From the NCBI GenBank assembly GCA_020200675.1, contig JAIVIG010000415.1, positions 1 through 6,030 of the forward strand: a DNA stretch of 6,030 bases, read 5' to 3'. Both the position numbers and the translations under genes were made by a program. Below are positions 4,904 through 6,030 of the stretch, piece by piece (the stretch's first letter is position 1; each line of letters begins with the position of its first letter). Source of the stretch: Actinomycetota bacterium. GTDB lineage: Bacteria > Actinomycetota > Rubrobacteria > Rubrobacterales > Rubrobacteraceae. Under the pieces are notes generated by a model. It saw only the letters and a program-made list of their open reading frames with translations. It was not told the DNA's origin and did no database searches.

Positions 4904-5930
4904 GTGCAGCAGACAGATAGGTACGATTTCCCTGAGGTACGATTTCCCTGATTACGACGTCGTGGTGGTCGGTGGGGGTTCGGCTGGCTTGAGCGCCGCG
5001 CTGATCTTGGGTCGCTCGCGGAGGCGGACGCTGGTACTGGATGCGGGAGAGCCCCGCAACGCCCCTTCTTCGGGAGTCCACGGCTTCTTATCCCGCGACG
5101 GGACGCCGCCGAAAGAGTTGCTGCGGATAGCCCGAGAGCAGTTGGGGCCTTACCCGAGCGTCGAGGTGCGCTCCGCACGGGCCATCGGGGCCAGGGGCGA
5201 GGACGGCGGCTTCGAGATGGACCTGGACGACGGGTCGAGCGTGAGGGCGCGAAAGCTCCTGCTCGCGACCGGCCTCGTGGACGAGTTGCCCGAGAAGCCG
5301 GGCTTCAAAGAACTCTGGGGCCGGGGCGTCTACCATTGCCCGTACTGCCACGGTTGGGAAGTCCGCGACAGGCCGCTCGCGGTCCTTATCTCCGACGAGA
5401 GAGCGACGGAACACACGTTACTGATCCGCAACTGGAGCCGAGATCTCGTCCTGCTCACCGACGGTCCCGCGGGGCTGGAGGAGGAAGACTTGCAAAGGCT
5501 TCGCGCCCTGGGCGTGCCGGTAAACGAGAAGCGCATCGCGCGCCTGGAGGGCAGGAACGACGGTTCGGAAGGCCTCTCGAGGGTCGTCTTCGAGGACGGC
5601 TCCTCCCTGGAACGCGAAGGGCTCTTCTACGGGCCGCCCCAGCGCCAGCGCTCCGGTTTCGCCGAAGCCCTGGGCTGCGAGATGGTGGCGATGGGCCCGG
5701 ACGCGGAGCTCGTGAAGGCCGACCCGATGACGAGAGAGACGAGCGTCCCGGGCGTCTACGTGGCCGGGGACGCCGGCCCCCCGCCCCAGTCGGTCGCCTT
5801 GGCCGCCGCCTCCGGCTCTAGCGCCGCTGCCGTCCTTAACCACGCGCTATGCGCCGAGGACGCCGAGGCGGAAGTGTCGTCCGCCGGGAACGGGGGCAGC
5901 GCCAACGAGGCCGCCAGGGGCACAACATGA
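4904..5930 (+). CDS. Thioredoxin-reductase-like FAD-dependent oxidoreductase with CPYC motif; 5' end frameshifted by a 16-bp duplication
   Basis: Member of the TrxB-like flavoprotein family, which passes electrons through FAD to a disulfide. The natural start is GTG 4904 with a GGAGGAAGGAG ribosome site (4887-4897). It reads VQQTDRYDFP, then the second copy of the repeat shifts the frame to EVRFP and TGA 4949-4951. Removing one copy restores a 336-residue protein of family length (numbers below). FAD motif GGGSAG is at 18-23 and the C-terminal FAD motif GDAGPPPQSVALAAASG at 283-299. The redox pair is Cys140/Cys143 in HCPYCHGWEVRD. In the nucleotide-binding domain, where relatives have GxGxxA/G, this protein has LISDERATEH (156-165), so normal NAD(P)H binding is doubtful. 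Translation could restart at GTG 4962 or 4965, keeping GGGSAG but losing most of the first strand. Either a recent pseudogene, a switchable gene or a sequence error. Confidence 0.85.
4920..4951 (+). repeat. Perfect 16-bp tandem duplication in the flavoprotein 5' end
   Basis: GGTACGATTTCCCTGA occurs twice back to back (4920-4935 and 4936-4951). Sixteen is not a multiple of three, so the extra copy shifts the frame. With one copy the start codon GTG 4904 is in frame with the flavoprotein; with two it ends at TGA 4949-4951. Confidence 0.97.
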
Positions 5931-5943
5931 TTCCGGGGAAATC

Positions 5944-6030
5944 TTACGCTAAGAGCTTGCGCCAATAGGTCATGGTCTGCGAGAGGGTCGGCCTTCCCAA
6001 CGGTACCTGCTCCAAGCTCTTCGGACGAGC
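5944..6030 (-). CDS. Possible C-terminus of a convergent gene, cut by the window edge
   Basis: The minus frame entering at 6030 is open for 28 codons to TAA 5946-5944: it starts ARPKSLEQVPLGRPTLSQTM and ends TYWRKLLA. About four fifths of its third codon positions are G or C, as in the neighbours, and the stop lies 13 bases from the flavoprotein stop, normal for convergent genes. It is too short to name, and a chance open frame is possible. Confidence 0.3.
   Translation of the reverse strand, partial: ARPKSLEQVPLGRPTLSQTMTYWRKLLA

Noticed and set aside
4126..5178. 350-codon minus-strand open frame
   Set aside because: Antisense to the methyltransferase and flavoprotein, low-complexity Arg/Pro/Ala composition, no motif; typical of GC-rich DNA.
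5951..6021. AAGAGCTT/AAGCTCTT inverted repeat at the right edge
   Set aside because: Eight bases separated by 55 is too weak, and it would lie inside a possible coding end.

Overview
The window comes from a GC-rich bacterium, most likely an actinobacterium. Rubrobacter or a relative would fit the codon use and strong Shine-Dalgarno sites, but that is inference from style, not a database match. It holds six recognisable genes or gene fragments, one insertion sequence, and a non-coding stretch that may encode a structured RNA.

Left part (about 1-1274): one minus-strand gene for a plant-type (dimeric) class I O-methyltransferase. It is flanked on both sides by copies of the same palindromic repeat. 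It looks less GC-rich than the right half (one 60-base line counted by hand gave 55% against 70% for a line in the regulator gene), which suggests separate origin.

Middle (1275-2821): a 1276-bp IS3-family element (IS407-like by OrfA/OrfB style), complete with terminal inverted repeats, orfA, orfB and a -1 frameshift site. Its right end cuts a macrolide-type glycosyltransferase gene after about 90 codons. The rest of that gene is not on the other side of the element and no target duplication is seen, so the element sits at a rearrangement junction. By chance the glycosyltransferase frame stays open across the element into orfB, giving a misleading 506-residue chimeric frame.

Gap (2822-3239): no confident protein gene. 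It contains nested helices with a GAAA tetraloop on the minus strand that look like a structured RNA, a weak promoter, and a short Trp-rich reading frame of doubtful status.

Right part (3240-5930): a minus-strand AraC-family regulator diverges from a plus-strand pair: a class I SAM methyltransferase followed after 52 bases by a thioredoxin-reductase-like flavoprotein with a CPYC motif. A perfect GTTTCG-TAG-CGAAAC palindrome lies between the divergent genes, just after a possible -10 box, so the regulator may control the pair. The flavoprotein gene is broken at its 5' end by a 16-bp tandem duplication that shifts the frame after codon 10, and its usual NAD(P)H-binding glycine motif is missing. 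The last 87 bases may hold the C-terminus of a convergent gene running off the window.

No CRISPR array, tRNA or rRNA was seen. The most notable signals are the 16-bp duplication, the altered nucleotide-binding site, the palindrome-flanked methyltransferase and the candidate structured RNA.
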